DNA from: Rubripirellula lacrimiformis
GTDB taxonomy: Bacteria; Planctomycetota; Planctomycetia; Pirellulales; Pirellulaceae
Assembly: GCF_007741535.1 (NCBI RefSeq)
Contig: NZ_CP036525.1
Span: 5,394,001-5,458,000 of the forward strand
Direction of reading: 5' to 3'
DNA length: 64,000 nt
In this document: piece after piece, positions 16,981-26,581 of the stretch
Numbering within the stretch: the stretch's first letter is position 1
Layout of the letters: each line of letters begins with the position of its first letter
Notes under the pieces: generated by a model
What the model saw: only the letters and a program-made list of their open reading frames with translations
What the model was told of the DNA's origin: nothing
Database searches by the model: none
Translations under genes and position numbers: made by a program

Positions 16981-17862
16981 ATGCCCCCAGGAACGGACAT
17001 GGCGATTTCGCACAGCACCCACTTCGTTCGTTCGCTTGCCCGGCAGATGTTTGTGTGCATCCCTGTGCTCGCGATCATTTTCTTGGCGGTCCCTAGCGAC
17101 GCTACCGAACCAGATTCGCCAACCACTCGTTCGTTGCCGAAGGGCGAACTAGGCCGTGTCATCGAACTCGGTCGCGAAATCGTTCAGAACACCGCCAACC
17201 ATCCGCTGTCAAAGCCCTATGTTGGCAATGCACTTCACTGCACCTCGTGTCATCTGGACGCGGGCACGCACCCGACGGCTGCGACGTTTTTGGGGATCGC
17301 AACCGCGTATCCCGCGTGGTCTCCCCGCGAAAATCGGGTGGTAACGCTGCAGGACCGTGCGTTGAACTGTTTCATGCGAAGCCAAAACGGCACCCGTCCG
17401 CCCGTGGGCAGCGAAGTCGCGGTCGCCGTCACCGCCTACATCACCTGGCTATCGACTGGCCAGCCGATCCAGCAGAACGCCGATTTTCCGCTCGGGCCGC
17501 GGCACGTACCGCCGCTTGCGGATGCCGATGTCGCCGCGGGCGGGGATACCGGTCGTGGCGGAGAACTGTATGCCGAACACTGTGCATCGTGTCACAACGA
17601 CGATGGGCTCGGTGGTGACGATGGGCCGCCGGTTTGGGGCCCACGTTCCTACAATGACGGCGCGGGACTTAGCCGGGTCCCCAAACTAGCCGCCTGGTTG
17701 AAGGTCGCGATGCCGCTGGACGATCCCTATCTATCGAATCAGCAAGCCCTTGATATCGCTGCCTTCGTCAATCGACATGATCGACCGGTGTTCCGCTTGC
17801 AGGAACACCTACCAGCCGCCGACAAGATGGGGCAATACAACGGCAAGTCGGCAGCCGAATGA
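16981..17862 (+). CDS. TsdA-like dihaem cytochrome c (thiosulfate dehydrogenase/tetrathionate reductase family)
   Basis: 293 residues from ATG 16981 (a second ATG at 16999 is possible). A signal peptide spans about residues 17-41. Two c-type haem sites are CTSCH (87-91) and CASCH (201-205). Between them, Cys130 (RALNCFMRSQNG) is placed like the cysteine that ligates the active-site haem in Allochromatium vinosum TsdA. GSEVAVAVTAYITWL, WGPRSYNDGAGL, and Met244 in KVAMPL (likely distal ligand of haem 2) also match TsdA layout. TsdA couples two thiosulfates to tetrathionate, or the reverse, in the periplasm. It stands alone, convergent with the DUF1501 gene, with no other sulfur genes nearby. 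Direction of catalysis cannot be read from sequence. Confidence 0.82.
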   Translation: MPPGTDMAISHSTHFVRSLARQMFVCIPVLAIIFLAVPSDATEPDSPTTRSLPKGELGRVIELGREIVQNTANHPLSKPYVGNALHCTSCHLDAGTHPTAATFLGIATAYPAWSPRENRVVTLQDRALNCFMRSQNGTRPPVGSEVAVAVTAYITWLSTGQPIQQNADFPLGPRHVPPLADADVAAGGDTGRGGELYAEHCASCHNDDGLGGDDGPPVWGPRSYNDGAGLSRVPKLAAWLKVAMPLDDPYLSNQQALDIAAFVNRHDRPVFRLQEHLPAADKMGQYNGKSAAE

Positions 17863-17956
17863 TCACCGTCCCCATCCGGGATCGGCGAAACGGGATCGGT
17901 GAAAACCGCGGCCTGATTTCCGATTCCGACATCCGCCACGACGGCCTTGCCGCAGG

Positions 17957-19441
17957 CTAGGCCAAGATATCTTTGACCACGCGGCCGTGCACGTCCGTCA
18001 GCCGGAAATAGCGTCCTTGGAAACGGTACGTCAACCGCTCGTGATCGATCCCTAACAGGTGCAACATGGTGGCGTGCAAATCGTGCACGTGAACGGGCGA
18101 TTCGGTGATGTTGTAACAGACCTCGTCGGTGGCTCCGTACGACATGCCGGGCTTGATTCCCGCACCAGCCATCCAAAGCGAGAAGCATCGGGGGTGGTGA
18201 TCGCGACCGTAGGTTTCCGCGTTCAGCGTCCCTTGGCAGTACGACGTCCTGCCAAACTCGCCCCCCCATACCACCAACGTATCCTCCATCAACCCGCGTT
18301 GTTTCAGATCGTTGACCAGTGCAGTGGTAGCCTGGTCCACGTCGCGACATTGACCGGGCAACTGTTTGGGAAGCGTGAAATGCTGGTCCCATCCCATGTG
18401 AAACAATTGGATGAACCGCACATCTCGTTCAGCCAACCGGCGTGCTAGCAGACAGTTGTACGCATACGTTCCACGCGTAGTCACATCCGGACCATAGGCG
18501 TCCAACACGTGTTGGGGTTCGTCCGAAAAATCGATCAGCTCTGGTACCGACGTTTGCATGCGGTACGCAAGTTCGTACTGTTGGATTCGCGTATGGATTT
18601 CGGGATCGCCAAACTGGTCCAACTTTTCTTGGTTCAGTTTCGCCAAGTCGTCCAGCATCCGCCGTCTAGCCGCTGCGTCCAAGCCGTCGGGATTATTCAA
18701 ATACAAAACAGGATCACCGACGCTCATCAATTTGACGCCCGCGTAGGTCGACGGCAAAAATCCACTTCCCCAAAGCCGGTCGTACAGCGGTTGGCAATTG
18801 GGGCGTCCGGTCCCTCGCGACACCATCGAAATGAAAGTCGGCAGGTTGTCGTTCATGCTGCCCAGGCCATAGTGCAACCACGAACCGACGCTGGGACGGC
18901 CCGGCAACTGGTTTCCGCTTTGGAAGAATGTCATGGCCGGATCATGGTTGATCGCTTCGGTATGCATCGACCGGATCAAGCACATGTCGTCTGCCAAAGT
19001 CGAAATCTGGGGCAACAGTTCGCTGCCCAATTCCAATCCCGATTCGCCATGCCGTGCAAACTTGTATCGGGATCCCGCAAGCGGAAAGGAAGACTGCCCT
19101 GCCGTCATTCCCGTCACGCGTTGATTCATGTCGACAAAATCCCGCAGCTCTTTTCCCTCGTTCTGCTCGAGCGCCGGCTTGTGGTCGAACAGTTCCTGTT
19201 GGGATGGTGCACCACTTTGGAACAGGTAGATCACTCGCTTCGCTTTGGGCGGCGTGTGATATTCCTTCATCCATCCATTGGGTTGCGGGATTCCCGCGTC
19301 GTTGGTCGCCCCCTGCGCAACGTCGGGACTCCCCATCATGGATGCCAAAGCCGCCATTCCGATCCCTGATGCACTGCGTCCAAAGAAATGCCGACGCGTC
19401 AGCATCATCTGGCTTTCGGTGGTGATATCGAGAGGTTTCAT
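17957..19441 (-). CDS. DUF1501 (sulfatase-like) secreted protein, Tat substrate
   Basis: 494 residues from ATG 19441. The twin-arginine motif LTRRHFFGRSASG lies at residues 14-26 followed by a hydrophobic stretch, so it is exported by Tat. The rest is the DUF1501 domain, an alkaline-phosphatase/sulfatase superfamily relative abundant in planctomycetes. Recognisable segments include VIYLFQSGAPSQQELFDHK, SMHTEAINHDPAMTFFQSG, LFHMGWDQH and VVWGGEFGRTSYCQG. Its substrate is unproven. It is transcribed 134 bp after the DUF1549/DUF1553 cytochrome gene; this pair is one of the most common two-gene units in planctomycete genomes and probably works together in periplasmic degradation. Confidence 0.92.
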   Translation of the reverse strand: MKPLDITTESQMMLTRRHFFGRSASGIGMAALASMMGSPDVAQGATNDAGIPQPNGWMKEYHTPPKAKRVIYLFQSGAPSQQELFDHKPALEQNEGKELRDFVDMNQRVTGMTAGQSSFPLAGSRYKFARHGESGLELGSELLPQISTLADDMCLIRSMHTEAINHDPAMTFFQSGNQLPGRPSVGSWLHYGLGSMNDNLPTFISMVSRGTGRPNCQPLYDRLWGSGFLPSTYAGVKLMSVGDPVLYLNNPDGLDAAARRRMLDDLAKLNQEKLDQFGDPEIHTRIQQYELAYRMQTSVPELIDFSDEPQHVLDAYGPDVTTRGTYAYNCLLARRLAERDVRFIQLFHMGWDQHFTLPKQLPGQCRDVDQATTALVNDLKQRGLMEDTLVVWGGEFGRTSYCQGTLNAETYGRDHHPRCFSLWMAGAGIKPGMSYGATDEVCYNITESPVHVHDLHATMLHLLGIDHERLTYRFQGRYFRLTDVHGRVVKDILA

Positions 19442-19575
19442 GTCAGTCGTCCAGGCAAAGAAAGTTCGCTAGAAAGTCGGTCCGCGAAAAACGGGCCACA
19501 TTCGGTGTCAGGCCAAGCAATCCAACGGGGACTGGCAGCCAGTCGGGATCCAAAGAGATCACATGGATGAGAAGA

Positions 19576-22500
19576 TCATTGGACGGTCACAAATTCGTCG
19601 GTGTTCATGATCAGGTGAGCCACCATGGTCATGGCAGCCAAGTCCAAGACATCCAGTGATTCGTCACGCTCTGATTGTCCGATCGCCAACAACCGCTTCG
19701 CCGCCTCGGGGTCTTCACCAAAATGCTTGCGGAAGTATGCCAAACTGTCGGCCAGCACGGCCAACTCTCGTTCACTCACTTCCATTGCGATCGCCCAACG
19801 ATAGATCCGCCGCAGTCGATCGCCATCCTCCTGCGCATCCGACAACATCGCTCGCTGGGCCAATCGGCGAGCCGATTCGACGAAAGTTGGATCGTTCATC
19901 AACACCAACGCTTGCAGCGGCGTGTTGGTTCGACGGACTTGGACGCTGCACACTTCGCGACCGCTGGCGTCAAAGATCGTTTGCCGAGGTGGATTGACCG
20001 CTCGCTTCCAGTACGAATACATGCTTTTTCGGTACAGGTCGTCTCCTTTGCTGGGCTGGTAACGTATTCCAGCGCTACCGGCAACGCTCTGCCACATTCC
20101 GTCCGGCTGGTACGGTTTTACCGACGGCCCCCCGACGGTGGAATTGGTCAGCTCGGCGGCCTGCAACGCGATGTCCCGAATCATAAACCCGTCGGCACGG
20201 TATCGCGGGCCACGCCCGATCCATCGGTTGTCAGGATCCAACTGCTGCGCTGCGGCAGTCTGTTTGGATGATTGCCCAAAGGCAGCGCTGGTGACGATCA
20301 ACCGGTGCATCGCCTGGACATCCCAACCGGATGCGACGAACTCGGCAGCCAACCAATCCAACAACTCGGGGTGGCTGGGTACCTCGCCTTGCAGCCCAAA
20401 GTCGTCCGCCGTTTTGACTAGCCCAATACCGAAATGGTCCCGCCAAATTCGATTCACCGCGACGCGAGCTGTCAACGGATTCTGTGGCGAGACCAACCAC
20501 TTGGCTAATTGCATTCGATCGCTCGGCTGCGCGGCATCAACGGACGCCAGCAGGGCGGCCGGTACACCACGTGGCAACGGGTCGTCCTTGGCCGGTTGGT
20601 CGTACTGTCCTCGCTGCAACAAATATGCGGGGTTGGGTTCACCTTCGCGTTCCTGCATGACCATCACGGTGACCTGTGGACCGGCACGAGATGTCAGATC
20701 GTCCAATGCCGACCGAAGCTTCTTGTTGGCCGCCAACATGGCGGCGTCCTTCGACAGAAAGTAATCACGAAGTTTGACTTTTTGTTTCTTTGAACGCTGT
20801 TTGGATGGTTGAACCAGGATGGCCTGCACTTCGGGATCGATGCCATCGTCGGACGGTCGGTCCGACGAATCGCGATCCCCCACATAGATCCGCAGCTTGC
20901 CGATCACGTGATTGGCCGACGCGCTGGCAAAGCGAAGCCGAACCGTAACGGTCGTATCAGCGGGCACCTGGATATCGTCTGCAAGCGAAACAACCGCATC
21001 CACGGGTTCGGCTTTCACATCGGGACCAAAAACAGCCCATCCCGACTTGGCGTCGTCATCGATCGCATTGGCAGCCGGATAGCCATTCTGCTGGAACGAA
21101 GCATGGATGCCATCCAGAGCGATTGCATCGTCGCCGACCAAGATCGACAGATCGGTCAAGACAAAGTTTCCGTTGACGCTGGGGCCAAGCTGGCGCGGCA
21201 ATGCGAATCGGTCATCGGGCAACGCTTGAAGTTTGACGGCGTCAAATTTCCCGAGGTCGCCATCCAAAGCGATTTCGTAAGTAACGTCACGCGCTTCGTC
21301 GACCGCATACTCGATCGTGCCATCTTTGCTGACCTGCAACCGGCCGGCGTCGATCAACTTTGCTTCGCGAACCTTTACGGATCGCCAGCGATGTGAATCC
21401 TCGGAAAGTTCCCGATGCTTCGTCTCGGTCCATTCCTTCAACCGAACCTCGAACGCTCGTGTGACTTGCGAATGTTCACGCTCGGCATCCTCGACCGCCG
21501 TCAACCATTTCTTTTCGACGTCGGCCAGCGGCGAAACGGACTTGATCGTCGGATTCGCGTCGACTCCCTTCCCCACCCCTCGCTCGCCAATGTTGTTAAA
21601 GAAACCATAGAACTGATAGAACTCTCGCTGACTAAGCGGGTCGTATTTGTGATCGTGACAGCGTGCACAACCAAGCGTCAGGCCTAACCATACCGTCGCG
21701 GTTGTTTCGACGCGGTCGATCGTATTTTCAACGGCAAACTCTGCGGCCAAGGCGCCGGCTTCGTTGTTTTGACGGTGGTTCCGATTGAACGCCGTGGCCA
21801 GACGCTGCGACGGTGTCGCGTCGGGAAGCATGTCCCCGGCTAGCTGCTGGATCGTGAATTGGTCAAAGGGCATGTTGTTGTGGAAGGCTTGAATGACCCA
21901 ATCGCGCCAAGGCCAATTGGTCCGTTCCTGGTCCACCTGGTATCCATCGGTGTCGGCATAGCGTGCTGCATCTAGCCAACGCAACGTTTGTCGTTCGGCG
22001 TACCCCATCGAACCAAGAATCTCGACGATCGCCGCATCGTAGGCCGCATCGACCGGTGCACGGAATCGGTTCCCGGCAACATCCTTGGCTACGTCATCGC
22101 TTGCTGATGCATCGGTGGGCGATTCCAATTCGCTTCCTTCCTTCAACCGGTCGGTGAACCGGTCCTGCAGCTCTTGCGACGGCAACATCCCGGTCAGCGT
22201 CAACGATGCCCGACGCAAACGCGTCAATGGATCTGCCGACGGCGACGGTGTGATTCCCTCGGCAATCAAGCGACGAGCAACAAATGCATCGATTGGATTC
22301 AACGACCACCGATTGCGAAGTTCATCACTCCACGGGGCGTCGGCAAGAACATCGGTGGGGACAGCGGGGCGACGGACGCTTTCGAAGGCCCAATGCCCTT
22401 GGTAAACAGCTCCCTGGCGAACCCAAGCTTCCAGAATGTCGATCTCGTCTTCCGACAACGATCGCTTGCTATCCGGTGGTGGCATCTGCTCATGTTCGTC

Positions 22501-22800
22501 AGTGCTGCGAATCCGCGCGACCAGTTCACTGCCATCGACATCGCCAGGAATCACCGCCGCATAGCCACCCAGATCGGCAAAGAGGTTTTCCTTGCTGTCC
22601 ATTCGGAACTGCGAGTCTTGGTTCTGCGCATCCGGTCCGTGACAATGAAAACAGCGATCCGAAATGATCGGCCGCACTTGACTGTTGAAGTCGATCGCGT
22701 CCTCGGCTGCTGCCGCCTCGGCAGCGACCGTCCACCCGATCGACCCGATCGCCAGAACCAAAATCCAGCGTAACCCACGCAACCTTACCGAAAACATCAT
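19576..22800 (-). CDS. PSCyt1/DUF1549/DUF1553 planctomycete cytochrome protein
   Basis: 1074 residues from ATG 22800 (a second ATG follows directly). Signal peptide to about residue 32. Domains in order: planctomycete cytochrome C (PSCyt1) with haem motif CFHCHG near residue 50; DUF1549 (PSCyt2) around 130-400 with a second motif CARCHDHKYDPL; a long variable beta-rich insertion, possibly carbohydrate binding (about 560-650); and DUF1553 (PSD1) at the C-terminus (TARVAVNRIWRDHFG, NTPLQALVLMNDPTFVE). The family is exported and probably acts in electron transfer linked to periplasmic breakdown of polymers. It is the first gene of a two-gene unit with the DUF1501 protein. Confidence 0.92.
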   Translation of the reverse strand: MMFSVRLRGLRWILVLAIGSIGWTVAAEAAAAEDAIDFNSQVRPIISDRCFHCHGPDAQNQDSQFRMDSKENLFADLGGYAAVIPGDVDGSELVARIRSTDEHEQMPPPDSKRSLSEDEIDILEAWVRQGAVYQGHWAFESVRRPAVPTDVLADAPWSDELRNRWSLNPIDAFVARRLIAEGITPSPSADPLTRLRRASLTLTGMLPSQELQDRFTDRLKEGSELESPTDASASDDVAKDVAGNRFRAPVDAAYDAAIVEILGSMGYAERQTLRWLDAARYADTDGYQVDQERTNWPWRDWVIQAFHNNMPFDQFTIQQLAGDMLPDATPSQRLATAFNRNHRQNNEAGALAAEFAVENTIDRVETTATVWLGLTLGCARCHDHKYDPLSQREFYQFYGFFNNIGERGVGKGVDANPTIKSVSPLADVEKKWLTAVEDAEREHSQVTRAFEVRLKEWTETKHRELSEDSHRWRSVKVREAKLIDAGRLQVSKDGTIEYAVDEARDVTYEIALDGDLGKFDAVKLQALPDDRFALPRQLGPSVNGNFVLTDLSILVGDDAIALDGIHASFQQNGYPAANAIDDDAKSGWAVFGPDVKAEPVDAVVSLADDIQVPADTTVTVRLRFASASANHVIGKLRIYVGDRDSSDRPSDDGIDPEVQAILVQPSKQRSKKQKVKLRDYFLSKDAAMLAANKKLRSALDDLTSRAGPQVTVMVMQEREGEPNPAYLLQRGQYDQPAKDDPLPRGVPAALLASVDAAQPSDRMQLAKWLVSPQNPLTARVAVNRIWRDHFGIGLVKTADDFGLQGEVPSHPELLDWLAAEFVASGWDVQAMHRLIVTSAAFGQSSKQTAAAQQLDPDNRWIGRGPRYRADGFMIRDIALQAAELTNSTVGGPSVKPYQPDGMWQSVAGSAGIRYQPSKGDDLYRKSMYSYWKRAVNPPRQTIFDASGREVCSVQVRRTNTPLQALVLMNDPTFVESARRLAQRAMLSDAQEDGDRLRRIYRWAIAMEVSERELAVLADSLAYFRKHFGEDPEAAKRLLAIGQSERDESLDVLDLAAMTMVAHLIMNTDEFVTVQ

Positions 22801-23460
22801 GAATCAAACAATTGGGAAAGGCGGGTTCTATCTTCCGAAACACACGAGGAACCCAGAGGTGTGTTTCGCGGCGCCATCAGCACGTTCAAACAATGCAAAT
22901 CCAGTTCGGATCAAAGTAAGCCGACGGCTAGCGACCGCCTGGGAAACCAGACGGATCGTGAACCACGGCTTCTGCTAAAAACCATTTGCCAATACGCCCA
23001 AGCGATAACAACGTCATGGACGACGGACTTGCAAAGTGTTCGAGCCATCCTAACCATGCCTCGAAACATTGCCAACGGTTACGGTGATTCGCTTACCAAC
23101 ATCCCGCCTTCGGCCCCCCCAACACGTTCAGCAATTACTGCCGTTCGGATTCTGCTGTCCCGTCCACCACGCGAATTCCTCGATGGTCGTTCGTGAAAAC
23201 ACATCTTGCCATCAATTTCGCGGATACGGAAAAATCAGTGCTCCCGCAGCGTTCCCGCCGACACAGTGAAAGTGGTTCGATCGACCGATGGCATCGCACC
23301 CGAAGCCCTTCGACCACGACACGAACTGATTCCGTGCCACGATGACTTCCTAGCGGTTTCATTGTGGCCGACGCACGGGGTCGGTAAACTCGTCGCTCTG
23401 AAACGAATCCACCAGGACTCGTTCTACGATTGATCCGCCAATGATGAAAGCAGCGACACC
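22801..23460. other. 660-bp divergent intergenic region, no gene seen
   Basis: Separates the minus-strand DUF1553 gene from the plus-strand methyltransferase gene. No frame with a plausible start, composition or motif; no repeat, hairpin with T-run or RNA gene recognised. It should contain two divergent promoters, not identified. Confidence 0.5.
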
Positions 23461-24108
23461 ATGACCATCAACCCGGCCCGCGATTTCTATGACCGGATTA
23501 GTCACGCTTATGATTTGATCGCTGACGGTGGCGAACACGTTGCACGCCAACGTGGGCTAGAACTTCTGGATGTATCCGAAGGCGAATCGGTCCTGGAAAT
23601 CGGATTTGGCACTGGCCATTCCCTGGTCAGTTTGGCTGATAGCGTCGGCACCACCGGCCAGGTAACCGGGATCGACATTTCATCGGGCATGCGCGACGTG
23701 TCCCTGAAACGTTTGCAAGAATCAAACTGTGCGGATCGCGTGAAACTGATCGTCGCCGAAACGCCTCCGTTGCCGCTGGACGACGATACCTTTGACGTAG
23801 TGTCGATGAGCTTCACATTGGAACTTTTTGCGTTGGAAAACATCCCCGCTGTCTTGGCCGAGTGCAAACGAGTTCTAAAGCCCGGTGGACGGATCGGCAT
23901 CGTCAGCATGGCCACCGTCGCCGAGGGCGACTCGAAAAGCACTCTGGAACGCACCTACATCTGGATGCACACCCACTTTCCGCATATTGTCGATTGTCAA
24001 CCGATCCCGCTGGAATCGATGGTCGAACAAGCCGGGTTGGTCATCGCCAAGCAGGAACGAATCGACTTGTTCACCATGCCTGTTTCGATCGTGGTTGCCA
24101 CCGCTTAG
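23461..24108 (+). CDS. UbiE/COQ5-like class I SAM methyltransferase
   Basis: 215 residues from ATG 23461. The N-terminus ARDFYDRISHAYD resembles UbiE-type enzymes. Motif I is SVLEIGFGTGHSL (about residues 43-55), with acidic VTGIDISSGM, then ETPPLPLDDDTFDVVSMSFTLEL and LKPGGRIGIVSM. No membrane helix. Methyltransf_11 proteins of this type act on quinones, lipids or small molecules; I cannot assign a substrate, and the C-terminus is shorter than that of true UbiE. It stands alone between the divergent cytochrome gene and a small secreted-protein gene. Confidence 0.88.
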   Translation: MTINPARDFYDRISHAYDLIADGGEHVARQRGLELLDVSEGESVLEIGFGTGHSLVSLADSVGTTGQVTGIDISSGMRDVSLKRLQESNCADRVKLIVAETPPLPLDDDTFDVVSMSFTLELFALENIPAVLAECKRVLKPGGRIGIVSMATVAEGDSKSTLERTYIWMHTHFPHIVDCQPIPLESMVEQAGLVIAKQERIDLFTMPVSIVVATA

Positions 24109-24317
24109 GCGATATCGGGGCCGAAGACGTCAAGACTGGGATGATCCAGTTTGACTCTGCGCTGCGACTTGCGAAGAATCCCATTCGTCCGAACGGATTC
24201 CGTTGCAAGAAGTTCGTCGAGGTGTTTCACGATGCCCGCGGCGCCACGTCGCTAAACTTCACCGCTGGAATTTGTCATGGATGTTTCAATGCGTATCCCA
24301 GAACCGGAGTTGAGCAC

Positions 24318-24914
24318 ATGTTGTATCGAATGGCCTTCGTAGGTTGCCTTGGCTTGGTCGCTGCCACCGCCCAGGCTCAGGGACACACTTGCGGCCCCGG
24401 ATGCAATGGCGGAAGCGGTGGATCGTTCCAGGAAGGCGCAGACGGAACATTCACCCCCAATGCGTACCAACAAGATTTCCGGGCACGTGGGTATCAGCCA
24501 AACGGATACCCGGGCCAATCCTATCGTCCCTATCCATCGGACAACTTTGCGACACGGATGCCAGCGGTCCGAACGACGGACCCAACCATGCCGCCGTCAC
24601 TGTCGGGAGCTTATCCATCGCGATCACACGGGGCACAATCACATCATTCTCGATCGCACGATTCACAATCACACGGGCGTCAACGTTTCAGTCAAGGTTG
24701 GGCAAATTCCCCCCCGCGACAACAGACACCACGGTTCCCGCAATCGGCGATGCCGCGTCAATCGATGGGAACCTACAACGATTTCCAACCCATGATGCCA
24801 CCGTCACTGCCGCCGACCACTCGAAACCACCAACGCATGGATCGTCCGCAGTTTGATTCGTTACCAGAACGTCCGGTGCGGATGCGGAAGCAGCCAGAAA
24901 TGCTGCACATCTAG
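24318..24914 (+). CDS. Secreted Pro/Ser/His-rich low-complexity protein
   Basis: 198 residues from ATG 24318; the frame is open far upstream but that part overlaps the methyltransferase gene out of frame. Signal peptide at about 1-19 (LVAATAQAQ). Mature protein begins with a CGPGC pair and Gly-rich segment, then Tyr/Pro/Arg-rich sequence with GYQPNGYPGQ and a SRSHGAQSHHSRSHDSQSHG stretch. No catalytic motif. It is probably an envelope protein; the role is unknown. Confidence 0.6.
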   Translation: MLYRMAFVGCLGLVAATAQAQGHTCGPGCNGGSGGSFQEGADGTFTPNAYQQDFRARGYQPNGYPGQSYRPYPSDNFATRMPAVRTTDPTMPPSLSGAYPSRSHGAQSHHSRSHDSQSHGRQRFSQGWANSPPRQQTPRFPQSAMPRQSMGTYNDFQPMMPPSLPPTTRNHQRMDRPQFDSLPERPVRMRKQPEMLHI

Positions 24915-24983
24915 CAGCGGTTTGCTCCCTGGGAACCACGCCTCAGGAACGCCACATCCATCACTGACGCGTTGAATCCGCAG

Positions 24984-25002
24984 CATAGGCTTCCAGCCTG
25001 TG
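24984..25002. repeat. Small palindrome, REP-like candidate
   Basis: CATAGGCT-TCC-AGCCTGTG forms an 8-bp stem (one wobble) with a 3-base loop, placed between two convergent genes. Its sequence resembles a palindrome I believe recurs between genes in planctomycete genomes, but only one copy is seen here, so repeat status is inferred. Confidence 0.35.
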
Positions 25003-25060
25003 AGGTAAACAACGAATTCAACCATCCGGTCTAGTGCCGTCGATGGCAGGGCAAGTTTTC

Positions 25061-26557
25061 TCACTTCGGTTCCTGGGACAAACGGTCCAGCAGGTTTCGA
25101 GTGATTTGCTCAATCACAGGTGTCTTGCCGCGCAGCCCATGCGCCCAGTCGGTGGATCCAGCGGTAAAGACGGTTCCGCCCTGTGTGTACATGCCCATCA
25201 CGGCAGCCCCGATTCGGTCCGATGGAAACTGGTCGTACCACAGGGAATCTCCGGGATGCCAACGTGCCGAACAGGTTCCCAAAATCGTGAACGATGCCGG
25301 CGTGCCATCACGTCCGGTGGCAAACGGCAAGCCATCCCGCCATTCCATTTCGCAGCCATCGCATTCGTACCCCACGACCGTCTCTGCACCACCGATCTGG
25401 TCACCCTGCTTTCGATCGGTCTTTTCGAACACCCAGTGTTCCGGTCGATGCACTTCGTAGGCTCCTGAACCGTCCATGAACTGGCCATGGCTAAGGTGGT
25501 AGCCGCCCCACATGAACCCAACACCCGTCAACTGGTTTTCGGGACGTCCGACCAGATGATGTCCCCATGCCGTGCTCAATCGACGATGGTCGGTCGTACG
25601 AAATTCGGGGTCCATGTTGTAGAACTGTTTATGACTGGTCAGGGCACGGCCATCGTCCTCGCTTCGAACTTGCCAACAACAGGTGTTGCCACTGAAAAAC
25701 GCAACGTTGCCACCATCGGCGATATAACTTTCCAAGTGATCTCGCATCGGTGCGGACCAATATTCGTCGTGTCCCACGCTCAATACCAATCGATACTTGG
25801 ACAACAGATCGGGGCGTGATTCCAAATCGCTGTTCACCGCATAGTCCAATTCGTAGCCAGACTTCTCCGCCCATTGAATAAACGGCAGTTCCCAGTTTCG
25901 AAATTGGGATTGAATGGGGCGATCAAAGGAAACGCGATGTCCTTGGACGCCGTCGCGGTCATGGTAACCATACAGACTGTGCCCGCCCCAGTTGGTGTAG
26001 GCGTTGTAAGTGTTGGTCGCCAATTGAATCAGAATCGGAGACGTCGTACCCGGTGTCTTGGATCGTACGACAAAGAACAGCGAACCCACCGCGGTTCGTT
26101 GATTGCGTCCGACGTAACGGCCACCTTGATCGCGCGTCGTCAAGACAACTTCGTAGTAGCCCGACTTCCAATCCTCGGGGACCGTCATCCGAAACGCTTC
26201 GGGCCACTGACATCCGTGCGACGATGCGCGATCGGGAATCGCCTGGGGCGAAACCGCGATGCCGTCTTTTTGGTAAACCTGTTTACGATCTGCGCCCAAA
26301 CGATCAATTTGCATTGAAACCGCGCCGGTGCCCGAAAGGTGAAAGACGACCTCGTCGCCCGCCACGTAGCTCAACTGGTCGGTATAGCCTTCCACGAACA
26401 ATCCATCGGGCAACTTCTGATCGGCCATCACCGACCCGCTGGAAACCAATCCAATCGTGCTGCACACCACCACTGCGGCCAAAATCGACAACGGTTGATA
26501 CAACGACGCCCGACGAAAAAATAACATGCTGTGGTTCACTATGGTTGGAGTTTGCAT
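25061..26557 (-). CDS. Secreted protein with N,N-dimethylformamidase beta-subunit-like C-terminal domain
   Basis: 498 residues from ATG 26557; an ATG at residue 11 is an alternative. Signal peptide with core SILAAVVVCSTIGLVSSG and cleavage near VMADQ. Residues about 55-150 form a beta-sandwich-like domain (GDEVVFHLSG, GYYEVVLTTRD). From 165 it matches the DMFase large-subunit C-terminal family: LATNTYNAYTNWGGHSLYGY, SVGHDEYWSAPMRDHLESYIADGGNVAFFSGNTCCWQVR. In true DMFase, Tyr and Glu residues hold a mononuclear iron. Here HDEYW and the NTYNAYTNWGG tyrosines are candidates, but activity on formamides is not implied. It follows the PVC haem-protein gene in the same direction with a gap of only 24 bp to the next stop, so the two may be cotranscribed. 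Confidence 0.85.
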   Translation of the reverse strand: MQTPTIVNHSMLFFRRASLYQPLSILAAVVVCSTIGLVSSGSVMADQKLPDGLFVEGYTDQLSYVAGDEVVFHLSGTGAVSMQIDRLGADRKQVYQKDGIAVSPQAIPDRASSHGCQWPEAFRMTVPEDWKSGYYEVVLTTRDQGGRYVGRNQRTAVGSLFFVVRSKTPGTTSPILIQLATNTYNAYTNWGGHSLYGYHDRDGVQGHRVSFDRPIQSQFRNWELPFIQWAEKSGYELDYAVNSDLESRPDLLSKYRLVLSVGHDEYWSAPMRDHLESYIADGGNVAFFSGNTCCWQVRSEDDGRALTSHKQFYNMDPEFRTTDHRRLSTAWGHHLVGRPENQLTGVGFMWGGYHLSHGQFMDGSGAYEVHRPEHWVFEKTDRKQGDQIGGAETVVGYECDGCEMEWRDGLPFATGRDGTPASFTILGTCSARWHPGDSLWYDQFPSDRIGAAVMGMYTQGGTVFTAGSTDWAHGLRGKTPVIEQITRNLLDRLSQEPK

Positions 26558-26581
26558 TGCAGAACTGTCAAACGGGTTCGG

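Noticed and set aside
23206-23433. 75-codon plus-strand frame before the methyltransferase
   Set aside because: Composition is not protein-like and there is no start signal.
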